DNA of 47,029 nt, from positions 1 through 47,029 of the forward strand of contig CAZRHR010000012.1 of the NCBI GenBank assembly GCA_964599915.1. The letters run 5' to 3'. Origin of the DNA: CAZRHR01 sp964599915. Lineage in GTDB: Bacteria > Bacteroidota > Bacteroidia > CAIKAF01. The position numbers were made by a program, and so were the translations under genes. Shown here one piece after another: positions 17,758 to 26,945 of this stretch (the stretch's first letter is position 1; every line of letters starts with the position of its first letter). The notes under the pieces are model-generated. The model had not been told where the DNA came from. It did not search any database and saw nothing but the letters and a program-made list of their open reading frames with translations.

Positions 17758-18126
17758 TTAATCTTCAGTTAACCTACTTTTTAGTTCTTTCAATTCGGCC
17801 TCTAATTGTTGGACCCGGTGTGCATATAACGCATTCATGTTGGACAATAAATCTCGCTCCTTTTGAAGCTGCTCCCATTGGTCTGCCTTCCGGTAAGGCT
17901 GAGCAGGATCTTTTAATCCAGCTTGAGCAAGACTTTCAGACAAATCATGAAAAAAGTCATGATCCAAAGCCAGAGAAATTTGGTAAAGTATGGTAGTATC
18001 TACACCCTTACGCTGGTAGATACTGTGCATGTTCTGCCTGGATGTATTAATAGCTCTGGCCAAACGAGCGGTCGTAAAACCCTTTGAAAGGGCCACTTTT
18101 CTTATGTATGCTCCCAAATCCTCCAC
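17758..18126 (-). CDS. Small HTH (XRE-like) DNA-binding protein with C-terminal coiled coil
   Basis: 122 residues. Residues about 5-60 look like an XRE-type helix-turn-helix (GFTTARLARAINTSRQNMHSIYQ as recognition region); residues about 85-120 are a heptad-rich coiled coil (QLQKERDLL...QQLEAELKELKSRL) likely for dimerisation. The start codon is GTG (18126); no ATG lies upstream in frame and the next one would remove the HTH. An inverted repeat (18135-18140 with 18168-18173) lies just before it and could be its operator. Targets unknown. Confidence 0.7.
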   Translation of the reverse strand: MEDLGAYIRKVALSKGFTTARLARAINTSRQNMHSIYQRKGVDTTILYQISLALDHDFFHDLSESLAQAGLKDPAQPYRKADQWEQLQKERDLLSNMNALYAHRVQQLEAELKELKSRLTED

Positions 18127-18134
18127 CTTATAAA

Positions 18135-18173
18135 GGTCTTGATTTGGCGAAAGAGAAAAACCACCAAAAGACC
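18135..18173. promoter_or_regulatory. Inverted repeat just upstream of the HTH gene
   Basis: GGTCTT (18135-18140) and AAGACC (18168-18173) are separated by 27 bases immediately 5' of the GTG start of the HTH gene. It may be an operator for autoregulation; the evidence is only symmetry and position. Confidence 0.25.
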
Positions 18174-18208
18174 CTTATTATTTTCAATTGTATTTTTATT
18201 TAGTTCTT

Positions 18209-18301
18209 TTGTAAATTTTAAAATTACTATATTCGTAACTATCTTTTATTAAAGATGTTTGGATGATTGGAAGGCCGGGGCATTCGTCTCCGGCTTTTTT
18301 T
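18209..18301 (+). ncRNA. Candidate small RNA with own promoter and terminator
   Basis: TTG (18209-18211), 16 bases, then TATATTCG (18228-18235; one mismatch to TAnnTTTG) would start a transcript near 18240. It contains a perfect 6-bp hairpin (ATCTTT/AAAGAT, 18241-18256) and ends in a 7-bp hairpin (18274-18294, one G-U pair) followed by seven T (18295-18301). No ORF fits, and no plus-strand gene upstream needs the terminator: the MFS gene ends 570 bases away and an opposing gene lies between. The predicted RNA is about 60 nt and its 3' end overlaps the stop codon of the opposing surface-repeat gene by two bases. Confidence 0.4.
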
Positions 18302-19529
18302 AGAAAAAACGAATTCCACCAGCTAATCCCGGCCACCAAGCCCAATTCAATGGCCCAAACTCACCTCGTAAGGTGCGGAAATCTGGTGCCAAGTCAGAGC
18401 CTAAACCCGTGGCCCCATAGCCATTGGTCTGGTCAGAGACCAAGGTCTGAAAAACAGGACCTAAGAAAAAAGCCACCTTAGAATGAACGGAAAAGCCACA
18501 AACCAAGCGAAGTTGGTTCACAAAAGTAAACTGTCCCGTTTCTATGGCCAGCCAACGGTTTACGTGCAACCAATGGGTTATTAGGTCAACATCAGTGTAA
18601 AATTTCTTACTATGCTGAAAATGCAGACCAGCGCCCCAGCCTACACTCCAAAACTTATCCCCGGCGTGCGGATTCCCCCCAATGGAAAGCACACTATACA
18701 CTCGTTCTCCCCCGGTTTTTAAAGCTACATTATAGCTCATCAATTCATTTCCCCATACCTCCAAACCTACATACCCCTTTCGAATGATATTCACCAAGCC
18801 AATGGGTGCAATGTGTGGGTTTCCGGAAATATTTACCAAACCCAGTTGCAATCCACCACCACCTAGTGCAGCGGTATTGGCAAGGCCAAATTGAATGCCC
18901 GTATTCCGTAATGCAAAATTCAATCCTCCACTCCACTGCATCCCTTGAAGGGTGCCTCCGATGGCGTTGCTGATTAAACCCACCTGCACGCCTGAATAAT
19001 CTCCGGAAGCGGAATTCAATCCAAGGGTAAATTGTAATCCTTTTCCTTGATAACCCGCGTGATTCCATAAGTGGCTGAGCTGAATACCCTCCATGGTGCC
19101 CCCTGAAACGGTATTACCGAACCAAGAAAATTGCCATCCTTGAAAATTTCCTCGATGATAACTCCAGCCGCCAGACCATTGTCCACCTTGAAAAACTCCT
19201 TGGGTTTTATTGAAAATCAATCCAAATTGAAATCCTTTTAGGCTTCCCCCATGTTGGATATGGCCCAACCCTAATTGCAATCCAGACACATTCCCAAAAG
19301 TTTTCGTAATTCCCGTACCTATTTCAGCGCCTTGCAAACCGGCACTTCGACCAAAGAAAAGGGGGAAAGAAACATGCGCTATTTTTTTTCCTGCTTTATA
19401 AGGAACCACCACCGGATCAAAAAAAGATATACGAACTCCCACTTTCTCTGGGGGAGCAGATTGTGCATACATCTGTATTTCCAGCATAAAGCACAAAACC
19501 AAAAACCAAAAAATCCGAGGATTTGCCAT
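18300..19529 (-). CDS. Secreted surface-repeat protein (LA_2272-like repeats)
   Basis: 409 residues with a signal peptide ending MYAQS. From about residue 60 to 250 it consists of repeats of the pattern G-x-Q-x-G-L-x-N with spacing near 20 (GLQLGLGHIQHGG, GFQFGLIFNKTQG, GIQFGLANTAALG, GLQLGLVNISGNP), like the LA_2272-type surface repeat family, which probably forms a beta-solenoid. The C-terminal 130 residues look like beta-barrel strands ending GIRFF, suggesting outer-membrane insertion. Its function is unknown. It has its own promoter and is not coupled to the gene upstream. Confidence 0.65.
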   Translation of the reverse strand: MANPRIFWFLVLCFMLEIQMYAQSAPPEKVGVRISFFDPVVVPYKAGKKIAHVSFPLFFGRSAGLQGAEIGTGITKTFGNVSGLQLGLGHIQHGGSLKGFQFGLIFNKTQGVFQGGQWSGGWSYHRGNFQGWQFSWFGNTVSGGTMEGIQLSHLWNHAGYQGKGLQFTLGLNSASGDYSGVQVGLISNAIGGTLQGMQWSGGLNFALRNTGIQFGLANTAALGGGGLQLGLVNISGNPHIAPIGLVNIIRKGYVGLEVWGNELMSYNVALKTGGERVYSVLSIGGNPHAGDKFWSVGWGAGLHFQHSKKFYTDVDLITHWLHVNRWLAIETGQFTFVNQLRLVCGFSVHSKVAFFLGPVFQTLVSDQTNGYGATGLGSDLAPDFRTLRGEFGPLNWAWWPGLAGGIRFF

Positions 19530-19560
19530 AGGTATGCATCCAAGCCATTGGGGAGGAACA

Positions 19561-19593
19561 CAAAGATAGGTTTTACCAGCGGTTTAAAACCAA
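19561..19593 (-). promoter_or_regulatory. Promoter of the surface-repeat protein gene
   Basis: On the minus strand TTGG (19593-19590) precedes TATCTTTG (19568-19561), a perfect -7 element. The start codon at 19529 lies about 30 bases downstream. Confidence 0.55.
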
Positions 19594-19641
19594 TCCTTAG
19601 GATAACAAGAGCGAACAAAAATGTGGTTTCCTTTCACCAAT

Positions 19642-20814
19642 TTATTGTTCAGGAACCTCACACAGGGCCTTTACTTCCCATGGCGCCAATCGAATAATAC
19701 CCATACGGGAAAGCCCACCCAACAGGGTCGTATGAACTAAAAGATTAAGATGCCCGGTAGGTTCCAGCAATATAGAGGCCAATTCCACGGGCTGATTTCC
19801 ACCAAAACTTCTAACGCCAAGGACCATATTTTGGGCTGGATCTAACATTTGGATTTGAACTTGTCCGTCTTTCAAGGTTACACCTCGTAGCAAAAAAGAT
19901 TGTCCATCTACTGTAACCCATTGGAGCAAAACAGGCGTTCTTGGCATCCAACCATATTGGGCAGAACCGCCCAAATCCTGTGAAACAAATAATCCAGAAC
20001 CCAAGGGCGCATTAGATAAAAATGCGTCATCATTTAAAAAACGGGCCACCATGGCCGTACCATTGCCAAGAGACAAGAATCCGGACACCCCACCCTTATA
20101 TTGTGTGCCTTGGTACAAGGCAGTTTGCTGAAGATTTTCAGCATTTAACAAGGCCAAAGAAAAACTGTAATTCACAAATCCATTCATGAAATATGAGCCA
20201 TCTAACGTTTGACCTACCATCACTGGATATCGTTTTTTAAACTGCATATGGTCAAGAAGCAATTCATCAATTTCCTGATAATTGGGGAAACTGCGCTGCA
20301 CGGTTTGGGTCCAATCTGGCTGAAATACGGTGAAGACAGAACGGCGGTCGAACCGATTAAAGCTAAGGAGCAAAATCTGGTTGTTTCTATCTGTAGCCAA
20401 GGCCAAAGGATACATAATGCCCGAAAATCTCTTTTCTTCCGTTGCGGCTCCTGGTGTGGAAAGGTCTAGAACGATGGTGGCCAACGAGACAGGATCCATT
20501 ACACAAGAAAAAGTACGTCCTTCGGCCTGAATAACGCCTTGAACAGGCGCGACCATGCCGGAGGGAGCGACCCAACTATGGGTCGGCAAACCTTCTGCAT
20601 CCAGCCAAATGGCGACAGGAGTCCAATCTCCCATGGCACCCCAAACCAATGTTCCATTTGAAGTCGCAGCCAAAGCCAGCGGATGAAACCGACTCCCCGC
20701 TACCGGATGATCTATGATGCGAATATATGCGTCACCGGTTTGGAATTCTTCCTTGGAGCAGCCCGTGAATAAGACCGCACCCAAAACCCATACCATCCAA
20801 ATTACATTTTTCAT
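19642..20814 (-). CDS. Putative lipoprotein, last gene of a five-gene operon
   Basis: 390 residues from ATG 20814. This start is supported by an ATGA overlap with the preceding gene's stop and by a lipoprotein signal with Cys at residue 19 (AVLFTGC). The body is rich in beta strands with repeated LALA-type segments (HPLALAATSNGTLVWGAMGDW, YPLALATDRNNQILLLS) that suggest a beta-propeller. I do not recognise a family. Likely anchored in the outer membrane and expressed with the barrel protein encoded upstream. Confidence 0.6.
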   Translation of the reverse strand: MKNVIWMVWVLGAVLFTGCSKEEFQTGDAYIRIIDHPVAGSRFHPLALAATSNGTLVWGAMGDWTPVAIWLDAEGLPTHSWVAPSGMVAPVQGVIQAEGRTFSCVMDPVSLATIVLDLSTPGAATEEKRFSGIMYPLALATDRNNQILLLSFNRFDRRSVFTVFQPDWTQTVQRSFPNYQEIDELLLDHMQFKKRYPVMVGQTLDGSYFMNGFVNYSFSLALLNAENLQQTALYQGTQYKGGVSGFLSLGNGTAMVARFLNDDAFLSNAPLGSGLFVSQDLGGSAQYGWMPRTPVLLQWVTVDGQSFLLRGVTLKDGQVQIQMLDPAQNMVLGVRSFGGNQPVELASILLEPTGHLNLLVHTTLLGGLSRMGIIRLAPWEVKALCEVPEQ

Positions 20815-21710
20815 TTGCGTCTTTTTGTAGAGGTGAAGGAGCAATAAGTTGACCCAAAACCGGTATTGGCAGGTGAACCACCAATCGGGAATATGAGGTA
20901 TAGGCTGGTTTCAAGTTGATGTAAAAACAAGTCATCCAAAACATCCAAGGCATTGGTGGCCCAAACATTGTTGGCAGAAAATCTTTGCGAAGGATCGGCT
21001 ATTTGCACCAAACCCATGCGGTAATTTACCCCGAGCCCAAACTCTACCCGTGGCACACGATATCGAAACCCTGCACCACCCATTAATCCTGCGTTCCAGC
21101 CTAAAACCACTTCATTAAGGTTGCCATCTTGGGTGGTGGAAAAGCCTGTTTCAGGATTGGTTGGCAATTGACTTTCAGGTAAAAATCGCGACGCAATTTG
21201 CTTATTGGCCTGAATCCGCGCTCCAATAAAACCTCCTGCTTGAACAAAAGGGGAAAACGCATTGGGTAAAATATCGTACCGAACCATTACAGGCAATTCT
21301 ATATAGGAAATTTGTTGCAAATGGCGTTGCTGCAGATTCAAAGGGTCATTGGATACCGCATCTTCCCAACGGTATTCTGTATCATATCGAAAGTGATAGT
21401 TATTGTATAAAGCTTCTACGTTTAAGTAAAAACCCTGTCCAAAGGGAATAAGTGCTAACAGCCCAAGCTGCCCGCCCATACTTGAAGGCCCGAAAAATCC
21501 AAAATATTCTTTTTCGCCGGTGTTTGCACTGCCAAATCCATTGCCTTGAAGGACGGCATGCGAAAGGGTTGGAACAGGCGCCGTGGTATTGAATCCACCT
21601 TTTACACCAATGCGCACGGGTTCCTGCCCAAAAGCCACGGAAGCATCACCGGCAGCGAATAAAAACCCACATAAACAGGCAGAATTGAGAAATTTGCGCA
21701 ATTGCATCAT
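20811..21710 (-). CDS. PorT-like outer-membrane beta-barrel protein
   Basis: 299 residues with signal peptide (AFGQ cleavage) and features of the Bacteroidota OMP_b-brl family: GVKGGFN at the mature N-terminus, QQISYIELPVMVRYDILPNAFSPFVQAGGF in the middle and a last strand LETSLYLIFPIGG. A lysine/arginine-rich tail (TSTKRRK) follows. Two ATG codons (21710, 21707) can start it. It lies 9 bases after the DUF4831 gene and overlaps the next gene by four bases. Confidence 0.72.
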   Translation of the reverse strand: MMQLRKFLNSACLCGFLFAAGDASVAFGQEPVRIGVKGGFNTTAPVPTLSHAVLQGNGFGSANTGEKEYFGFFGPSSMGGQLGLLALIPFGQGFYLNVEALYNNYHFRYDTEYRWEDAVSNDPLNLQQRHLQQISYIELPVMVRYDILPNAFSPFVQAGGFIGARIQANKQIASRFLPESQLPTNPETGFSTTQDGNLNEVVLGWNAGLMGGAGFRYRVPRVEFGLGVNYRMGLVQIADPSQRFSANNVWATNALDVLDDLFLHQLETSLYLIFPIGGSPANTGFGSTYCSFTSTKRRK

Positions 21711-21719
21711 AAGCTTGGG

Positions 21720-22883
21720 TTACTTTATTTCTATACGCCGCAAGGCGCCGGTAGATGGGTCAAACGATAAACGGGTATTTGCCAAATGGGGTAAAGGCAA
21801 CCTTTGAACGAAACCCATTTGTGCCACAGGTAGCACCACATGGTTCAACGTTTGCCCATTGTAGACCAGTCGAAACTTCATCCATTCCGGTTGGCGATAC
21901 GCCAGACCAGTTTGTGCCGACATGGCAGCGCCCTCTGTTACATACCTTTCACCACGCATTTGCTTTGCTGGCAAAGTTAATTGGAGAGACTCCTGCGCTA
22001 AATACACGGTTTCACTTACCATTTTCAAACTATCATTGATGCCGCGCGTAGGACTAAAGCGAAACAAAGGATGAAAACCTTGATCGGTTGGCGATGGAAT
22101 AAATTTAAATTGAAAAGTAGATTCTTCGTGGGTTGTATACCCTGTAAACAATTTGAAATACTCCTCTTCCATCCGATTCAGTTCTTCCAGCATGGTTTCC
22201 AATGTACCAGCAGGATATTGCACATCCTCATTGAAGGTAATTAGCTGGTATCGATTGGCACGAATGGAGGCCAATCTTGCCGCGGCCTCCTTGGCACTTT
22301 CTTCCAAGGTCGATCGAATTAAGACTTTCTCAATTTGCCAACGTTCCACCACCACACTGTCTTCATACACCTCACGTTTGTAAATGGTATCGGTTTTTTC
22401 TTTTAAAGGCAAAGGACTAAATCTAAATTGCGGCAATTCTTCCGACCTAAACTGAAGGTCTCTGGCCTGACGCGCCTCTTCCTTTTCTTCGTGAGTGGAA
22501 CTTGCGTTTACATGCCGTAAAACACCATTGTCTTCCAGCTCAAAAGCAAATCCTTTTCCCTTAGGGGTTTGAATGAAATACACCTGCTCTGGGTCTGGTT
22601 CAGATACGGCAGATAACTGAACGGACATTAATTCATAATTGACCGTCTTTTTTCCCACGCTTGAATAACCCAAATATTTTTCCGCATATTCCTGATAAGG
22701 GCCAGGTACATAAATAGTCTTTTTAACCTTAACCTCTGCCACCACTACGGTTTTTGGCAAATAATAATAAATACCATGGGTAGAAAGTCGCGTATCTCCA
22801 GTAACGCGCACTACGGACACCTCAGTGGAACAACCCCACCCTATCAGTGTACATCCAATAATCCACCACAAACGTTTGTTCAT
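21720..22883 (-). CDS. DUF4831 family lipoprotein
   Basis: 387 residues with a lipoprotein signal (Cys 18 in IGWGCS). The N-terminal part (GIYYYLPKTVVVAEVKVKKT, PGPYQEYAEKYLGY) matches the DUF4831 family of Bacteroidota, whose members have no assigned function. Length is typical. A central region rich in Glu/Lys (about 120-240) may be helical. It sits 10 bases after the symporter gene and 9 before the barrel gene. Confidence 0.72.
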   Translation of the reverse strand: MNKRLWWIIGCTLIGWGCSTEVSVVRVTGDTRLSTHGIYYYLPKTVVVAEVKVKKTIYVPGPYQEYAEKYLGYSSVGKKTVNYELMSVQLSAVSEPDPEQVYFIQTPKGKGFAFELEDNGVLRHVNASSTHEEKEEARQARDLQFRSEELPQFRFSPLPLKEKTDTIYKREVYEDSVVVERWQIEKVLIRSTLEESAKEAAARLASIRANRYQLITFNEDVQYPAGTLETMLEELNRMEEEYFKLFTGYTTHEESTFQFKFIPSPTDQGFHPLFRFSPTRGINDSLKMVSETVYLAQESLQLTLPAKQMRGERYVTEGAAMSAQTGLAYRQPEWMKFRLVYNGQTLNHVVLPVAQMGFVQRLPLPHLANTRLSFDPSTGALRRIEIK

Positions 22884-22893
22884 ATCCTTTTCC

Positions 22894-24381
22894 TTAGGTA
22901 AAGTTAGCTTTTTCCCCGATTGATTGTTTGTGCCTTCCGAAACTAAACAAGATCAAAAATGTAAATCCTGCATTGATCCCAAGGAGTTCATAACCCGTTT
23001 GATAATTGAAGTAAGTCATTAAAAACCACTTCAAAATATGTGCAAATATAGGCCCGGACAGGGCAGCTAACGCAAACCACAACCCATTAGCTGTTTTTCG
23101 AGTAAGCATTCCAAAACCAAAAATCCCTAATAAAGGACCATAGGTATAGCCGGCCAGTGTAAGAACAAGCTGAATAATGGAAGCGTTGTTTAATCTATCC
23201 AGCACAAGAATAGTCAGTAATACCAAAATGGCCAAACCAATCAGGACCAATCCCCGAATGCGCCTTTTCCTTGCACTTGACCATGGCATTTTCTCCATCT
23301 GAAGAAAATCCATGCAAAAACTGGTGGTCATGGTGGTTAGCACGGAATCGGCACTTGAAAAAGTGGCTGCCAAAAGTCCAAAGGTAAAAAGCACCATCAC
23401 AGCAGGCGAAAGTACTTTGAACGCCAGCATAGGAAAGACCAAGTCCGTTTGAATTTTTCCATTTACTTCTGGAAGAGGTACTTCTTGATAAGCCGCGTAA
23501 GCATATAAATAGGCGCCCAACATCAAAAACAAAAAATTGATAATCAATAGTATAAATCCAAAATACCTCAAGTTAGTCTTTGCCTCACCCGGGTTTTTAC
23601 AACTTAAACTTTTCTGCATCATGCTCTGGTCCAAGCCGGTCATGGTTAAAGCAATCAAAGCGCCTCCAAACAACTGTTTTAGGAAAAAAGAACCTGAACT
23701 GGGAACCCAATCAACCCATTTTCCTGACCAGGCGCCATGGCCACCCGCCAGTACCTCTTGAAATGCAACGGGGGTTTGATACGCAACCAATGCAATGGTA
23801 ACCACCATAGCTCCTATCATAACTATCGCTTGAAAAGCATCTGTCCAAATCAATGTTTTAATTCCACCGCGATAGGTGTAAGTGAGCATTAAAAGAATCA
23901 TTACAGATACTGTGAACCATAACGGAATGCCAAGTTGGTCTAAAAAGAACTTCTGAAAAACAGCCACAGCCAACAATAACCTAGCAGAAGCACCGATAAG
24001 ACGACTCACCAGGAACAGAACTGCACCTGTGCGCCTGGCAGTAAGGTGAAAGCGTTGCTCCAACCAACCGTAGATGCTGGTTAGACCCGCTCGAAAGTAT
24101 AAGGGAATCAATACCTCTGCAATGAATAAATAGCCAAGAATGTAGCCAAGAACTACCTGTAAATAAAGAAACCCACTGTTTCCCACTTCCCCTGGAATTG
24201 AAATGAAAGTGACGCCGGAAAGGGCATCTGCTACCATTCCTAATCCAATGATGTACCAAGCCGTTTTTCGCGCACCTAAATGAACGGTATGCTCATCGGT
24301 TTTTCGACCGGTAAACCAACCAATGCCCAATAGGATGAGAAAATAGCCTGCGACCAGAAAAAGTAACCAATTGGCATCCAT
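22894..24381 (-). CDS. Sodium:solute symporter (SSS family)
   Basis: 495 residues with about 13 membrane segments. Recognisable family features are DALSGVTFISIPGEVGNSGFLYLQ, YTYRGGIKTLIWTDAFQ and ALTMTGLDQSMMQKSLSCK, and a late segment LAGYTYGPLLGIFGFGML. SSS members couple Na+ to uptake of sugars, amino acids, acids or vitamins; the substrate here cannot be told. It is the second gene of the operon, four bases behind the T9SS protein gene. Confidence 0.8.
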   Translation of the reverse strand: MDANWLLFLVAGYFLILLGIGWFTGRKTDEHTVHLGARKTAWYIIGLGMVADALSGVTFISIPGEVGNSGFLYLQVVLGYILGYLFIAEVLIPLYFRAGLTSIYGWLEQRFHLTARRTGAVLFLVSRLIGASARLLLAVAVFQKFFLDQLGIPLWFTVSVMILLMLTYTYRGGIKTLIWTDAFQAIVMIGAMVVTIALVAYQTPVAFQEVLAGGHGAWSGKWVDWVPSSGSFFLKQLFGGALIALTMTGLDQSMMQKSLSCKNPGEAKTNLRYFGFILLIINFLFLMLGAYLYAYAAYQEVPLPEVNGKIQTDLVFPMLAFKVLSPAVMVLFTFGLLAATFSSADSVLTTMTTSFCMDFLQMEKMPWSSARKRRIRGLVLIGLAILVLLTILVLDRLNNASIIQLVLTLAGYTYGPLLGIFGFGMLTRKTANGLWFALAALSGPIFAHILKWFLMTYFNYQTGYELLGINAGFTFLILFSFGRHKQSIGEKANFT

Positions 24382-24385
24382 GAAA

Positions 24386-26257
24386 TTAAGGACGGATAAA
24401 AGTTTCCGTAAGGGTTACCACACCTTTCAGTTCCAAAATATAGCTTCCAGTAGGGAGATGGCCTACCTCAAAACCCAATTCGTTGTCACCCTTTTTCACT
24501 GTACCTTGGAACACATGTCCCACTTCCTGTCCATTCGTTTGTAAAACGCGTACCTTAAGTTCACCTTGCGCAGGGGCGGTAAACCTTGTCCACAATCTTG
24601 GGGATTCTGTTGGATTTGGATACACCGTGGCAGCATTGGCTGTGCCGGGGTTAGTTATTCCAACCGGACTGGTCCCGTAAGGACTTTCGATTTTGGATAA
24701 CCAAGTACGATGTCGGTTGTTTGTGCTACCAAAGGTACCCGCCAACCATACCCATCCATGGACAGGATAAAAGGGCTGAATACCAAAATAATCGCCCCAG
24801 CGCTCGTAATTCCCATTTAACACATCGATGCTGTGGGTTCCAGAAACCACGCGAACCACATCGGAAAATTCACCATCTTCATAAAAGCACATGGAATAGC
24901 CGGGAAAGGTCTGGGGGCCGGTATGGTTAAAGGCAATCAGGCTTCGAAGTTTCCCATTGGGTTTCCTTCCCATAAATCCGACATTGGGATAACCCAAATC
25001 CAAGGTATCAAAGCCGATAATATGTCCTGTAATGGTAGGCGTTGCGCTTCTGAAATCATCCATCACGCCAAAATAAATCCCGGCATTACCTGTGCCCGGA
25101 ATGGCGGTGTTGGAGGCAAAGTGGATTTCATTTTCATACCAAATGGCACCCAATACACGGGCGTCGTTGGTGGCCAAAGAATCGGGAAGACCGGGTTGTC
25201 TGGCATCCGGCGCCAAGCCATAGGGCACATTTGTAGTTAACACTTTCACGTCTAAACTACACGTTGGGTCTTGCTGAAGGCCCGAAATGGTGAGATAAAA
25301 GATGGAATCATTTTGCACGGCAAAATTTCTATTGCTCAGGAACCTTTGTTCCGGTCCGCCCAAACCATGTGCCGCTTTTACGGGATGAAGGTTACGAATA
25401 CGTCGCCCGCCAAATCCAATATCAGACCATAAACGGGTTTGAAGGGTTTGTCCTGCATATCCCTCCGTTTTGCCCACCTGCCATATCACAGACTGGGAAA
25501 AGCCGGCCTGCCAACTTACACCGGAACGAACTTGGTTCCCGGTAATAAAAAGTTCCTGTTGGGTAATAGCTATGGAAGGAAAATCGAACCAAGTAGAGTC
25601 GCCGAAGGGCGAGCCGGGCAACGTATAAAAATGCCAATCGCCTTTGGGATCGGCAGTTTGGGAAAATGCAAGAATAATCCGGCTTGTAGTAAATTCAAAT
25701 CCATTTAAAATCACAGCGATAAACCTGTCGGCCTCTGGATCATACAACACTTTAGGATCGTATTTGGAATCGCCGGTACCCGTCAATCCTAATGAACTTG
25801 TGAATAAAGTGAGGGTGGAACTTAGCGTACCTGCCAAAGTCTGTCCATTGTAGGTTCGGAAGGTGGTATTGGCGACGGATAGAATTTCCTCTTCATTGTT
25901 CACGGCCAAGTAATTGTCCAAAGGAACCGAGGAGTTGAATCCATTGCCATTCATTCCTGCGATGGCCACTGGTGGAGGTAGAGTAGCTGTAATACCTTGA
26001 AAACTTGCACCTTTATTCGCGTGCTGCCCATGCCATTGGGCGGCGGCTTCCTTGGCTTTTCTCAAACGCCATTTATCGGGTTGGGAGAAAAAATCAGGTG
26101 CCTCCACAGACAACACCTTTGCATTCCAGGGCTGCATGGAGACTGGGGCAATTCCCCCACTCACTTTTTTCTCCACTTTAAAATCCATATAGGTCTGTGC
26201 AGACAATAAGGGCAGGAAGATCAACATCCCTGCGCACCCAATCCATTTTTTCATCAT
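24386..26257 (-). CDS. Secreted protein with T9SS type A C-terminal sorting domain
   Basis: 623 residues (or 622 from the second ATG, 26254) with a signal peptide ending LLSAQ. The last 80 residues form a type A sorting domain: VYPNPTESPRLWTRF, VRVLQTNGQEVG, LPTGSYILEL, TETFIRP. The body contains fold-like motifs of beta-propeller type (DPKVLYDPEADRFIAVIL, WFDFPSIAITQQELFITGNQV) seen in secreted Bacteroidota proteins without known activity. It should be exported to the cell surface. First gene of the five-gene operon; a weak -7 element TATCTTTA lies at 26284-26277. Confidence 0.75.
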   Translation of the reverse strand: MMKKWIGCAGMLIFLPLLSAQTYMDFKVEKKVSGGIAPVSMQPWNAKVLSVEAPDFFSQPDKWRLRKAKEAAAQWHGQHANKGASFQGITATLPPPVAIAGMNGNGFNSSVPLDNYLAVNNEEEILSVANTTFRTYNGQTLAGTLSSTLTLFTSSLGLTGTGDSKYDPKVLYDPEADRFIAVILNGFEFTTSRIILAFSQTADPKGDWHFYTLPGSPFGDSTWFDFPSIAITQQELFITGNQVRSGVSWQAGFSQSVIWQVGKTEGYAGQTLQTRLWSDIGFGGRRIRNLHPVKAAHGLGGPEQRFLSNRNFAVQNDSIFYLTISGLQQDPTCSLDVKVLTTNVPYGLAPDARQPGLPDSLATNDARVLGAIWYENEIHFASNTAIPGTGNAGIYFGVMDDFRSATPTITGHIIGFDTLDLGYPNVGFMGRKPNGKLRSLIAFNHTGPQTFPGYSMCFYEDGEFSDVVRVVSGTHSIDVLNGNYERWGDYFGIQPFYPVHGWVWLAGTFGSTNNRHRTWLSKIESPYGTSPVGITNPGTANAATVYPNPTESPRLWTRFTAPAQGELKVRVLQTNGQEVGHVFQGTVKKGDNELGFEVGHLPTGSYILELKGVVTLTETFIRP

Positions 26258-26341
26258 GCGTACAAAATGACTTGGCTAAAGATACAATCTCTTTGCTGAT
26301 TATTATGATGCATCCCGCCAATGACATTGGCTTGTGTTCTT

Positions 26342-26349
26342 TATCTTTG
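26342..26349 (+). promoter_or_regulatory. -7 promoter element of the small secreted protein gene
   Basis: TATCTTTG is a perfect TAnnTTTG match 16 bases before ATG 26365. No good -33 element at the expected spacing. It shares the 107-base divergent region with the minus-strand operon. Confidence 0.45.
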
Positions 26350-26364
26350 ATAAAATGCTTGGAC

Positions 26365-26943
26365 ATGCGCCTCTTCTTCGTGCTTTTTACGCTTATTTTA
26401 TTTCAGAATGCTGAATCACAAACAGATAGCTTGAAACAAGCGTTCAATTTTCCGGAGACCAGAATGAAAGTAAGTCCCTATAAAATGGGAATTGTTTATC
26501 GCCATCTTTTGTTGAATCGCTGGACACCTCCAGTTTGGGAGTCCTCTATGGCACCTATTCAAAACGTATTGACATGGGAGGCCGAAGTGGAGGTCTATGG
26601 AAAAAAGGAAACCTGGAAATGCATGGCAGGAGAAATGGCACTTGGCTACTATCCCGGTAAACAATGGGAAAGCGCAGCCGATTCCTTCGTGGTCCAATTG
26701 TCCAGAAACATCAATGCAGACCTTACACTCCAAACCCTTTATCTAAGAGGCAGAATGCTCCGAGATAAACGAGCGAAATTTGGAAAACATGTGGTATTGA
26801 ATTTTTTCCAAACACCTAAAACAGCATATCTACAAGTGCACACCTCAGGGAATTACTTGGTTTTTGCCATGGTAATCACCCCAAGGAACCCTGAAGATTT
26901 CCTACCGGTAAGAAAATTCTTTGCGACCCTTCAAGTGCCGTAA
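26365..26943 (+). CDS. Small secreted hypothetical protein
   Basis: 192 residues from ATG 26365, selected because it starts a signal peptide (hydrophobic LFFVLFTLILF, then Ala-Glu-Ser-Gln) and follows a -7 element; the upstream extension to 26197 would overlap the divergent gene and the promoter. The mature part has no family I recognise; it is mixed alpha/beta with several Trp. Its stop lies two bases from the stop of the opposite-strand DUF4197 gene. Confidence 0.6.
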   Translation: MRLFFVLFTLILFQNAESQTDSLKQAFNFPETRMKVSPYKMGIVYRHLLLNRWTPPVWESSMAPIQNVLTWEAEVEVYGKKETWKCMAGEMALGYYPGKQWESAADSFVVQLSRNINADLTLQTLYLRGRMLRDKRAKFGKHVVLNFFQTPKTAYLQVHTSGNYLVFAMVITPRNPEDFLPVRKFFATLQVP

Positions 26944-26945
26944 TA

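Noticed and set aside
18273..18301. Terminator for the minus-strand surface-repeat gene
   Set aside because: On the minus strand the hairpin is not followed by T residues; the T-run is on the plus strand.
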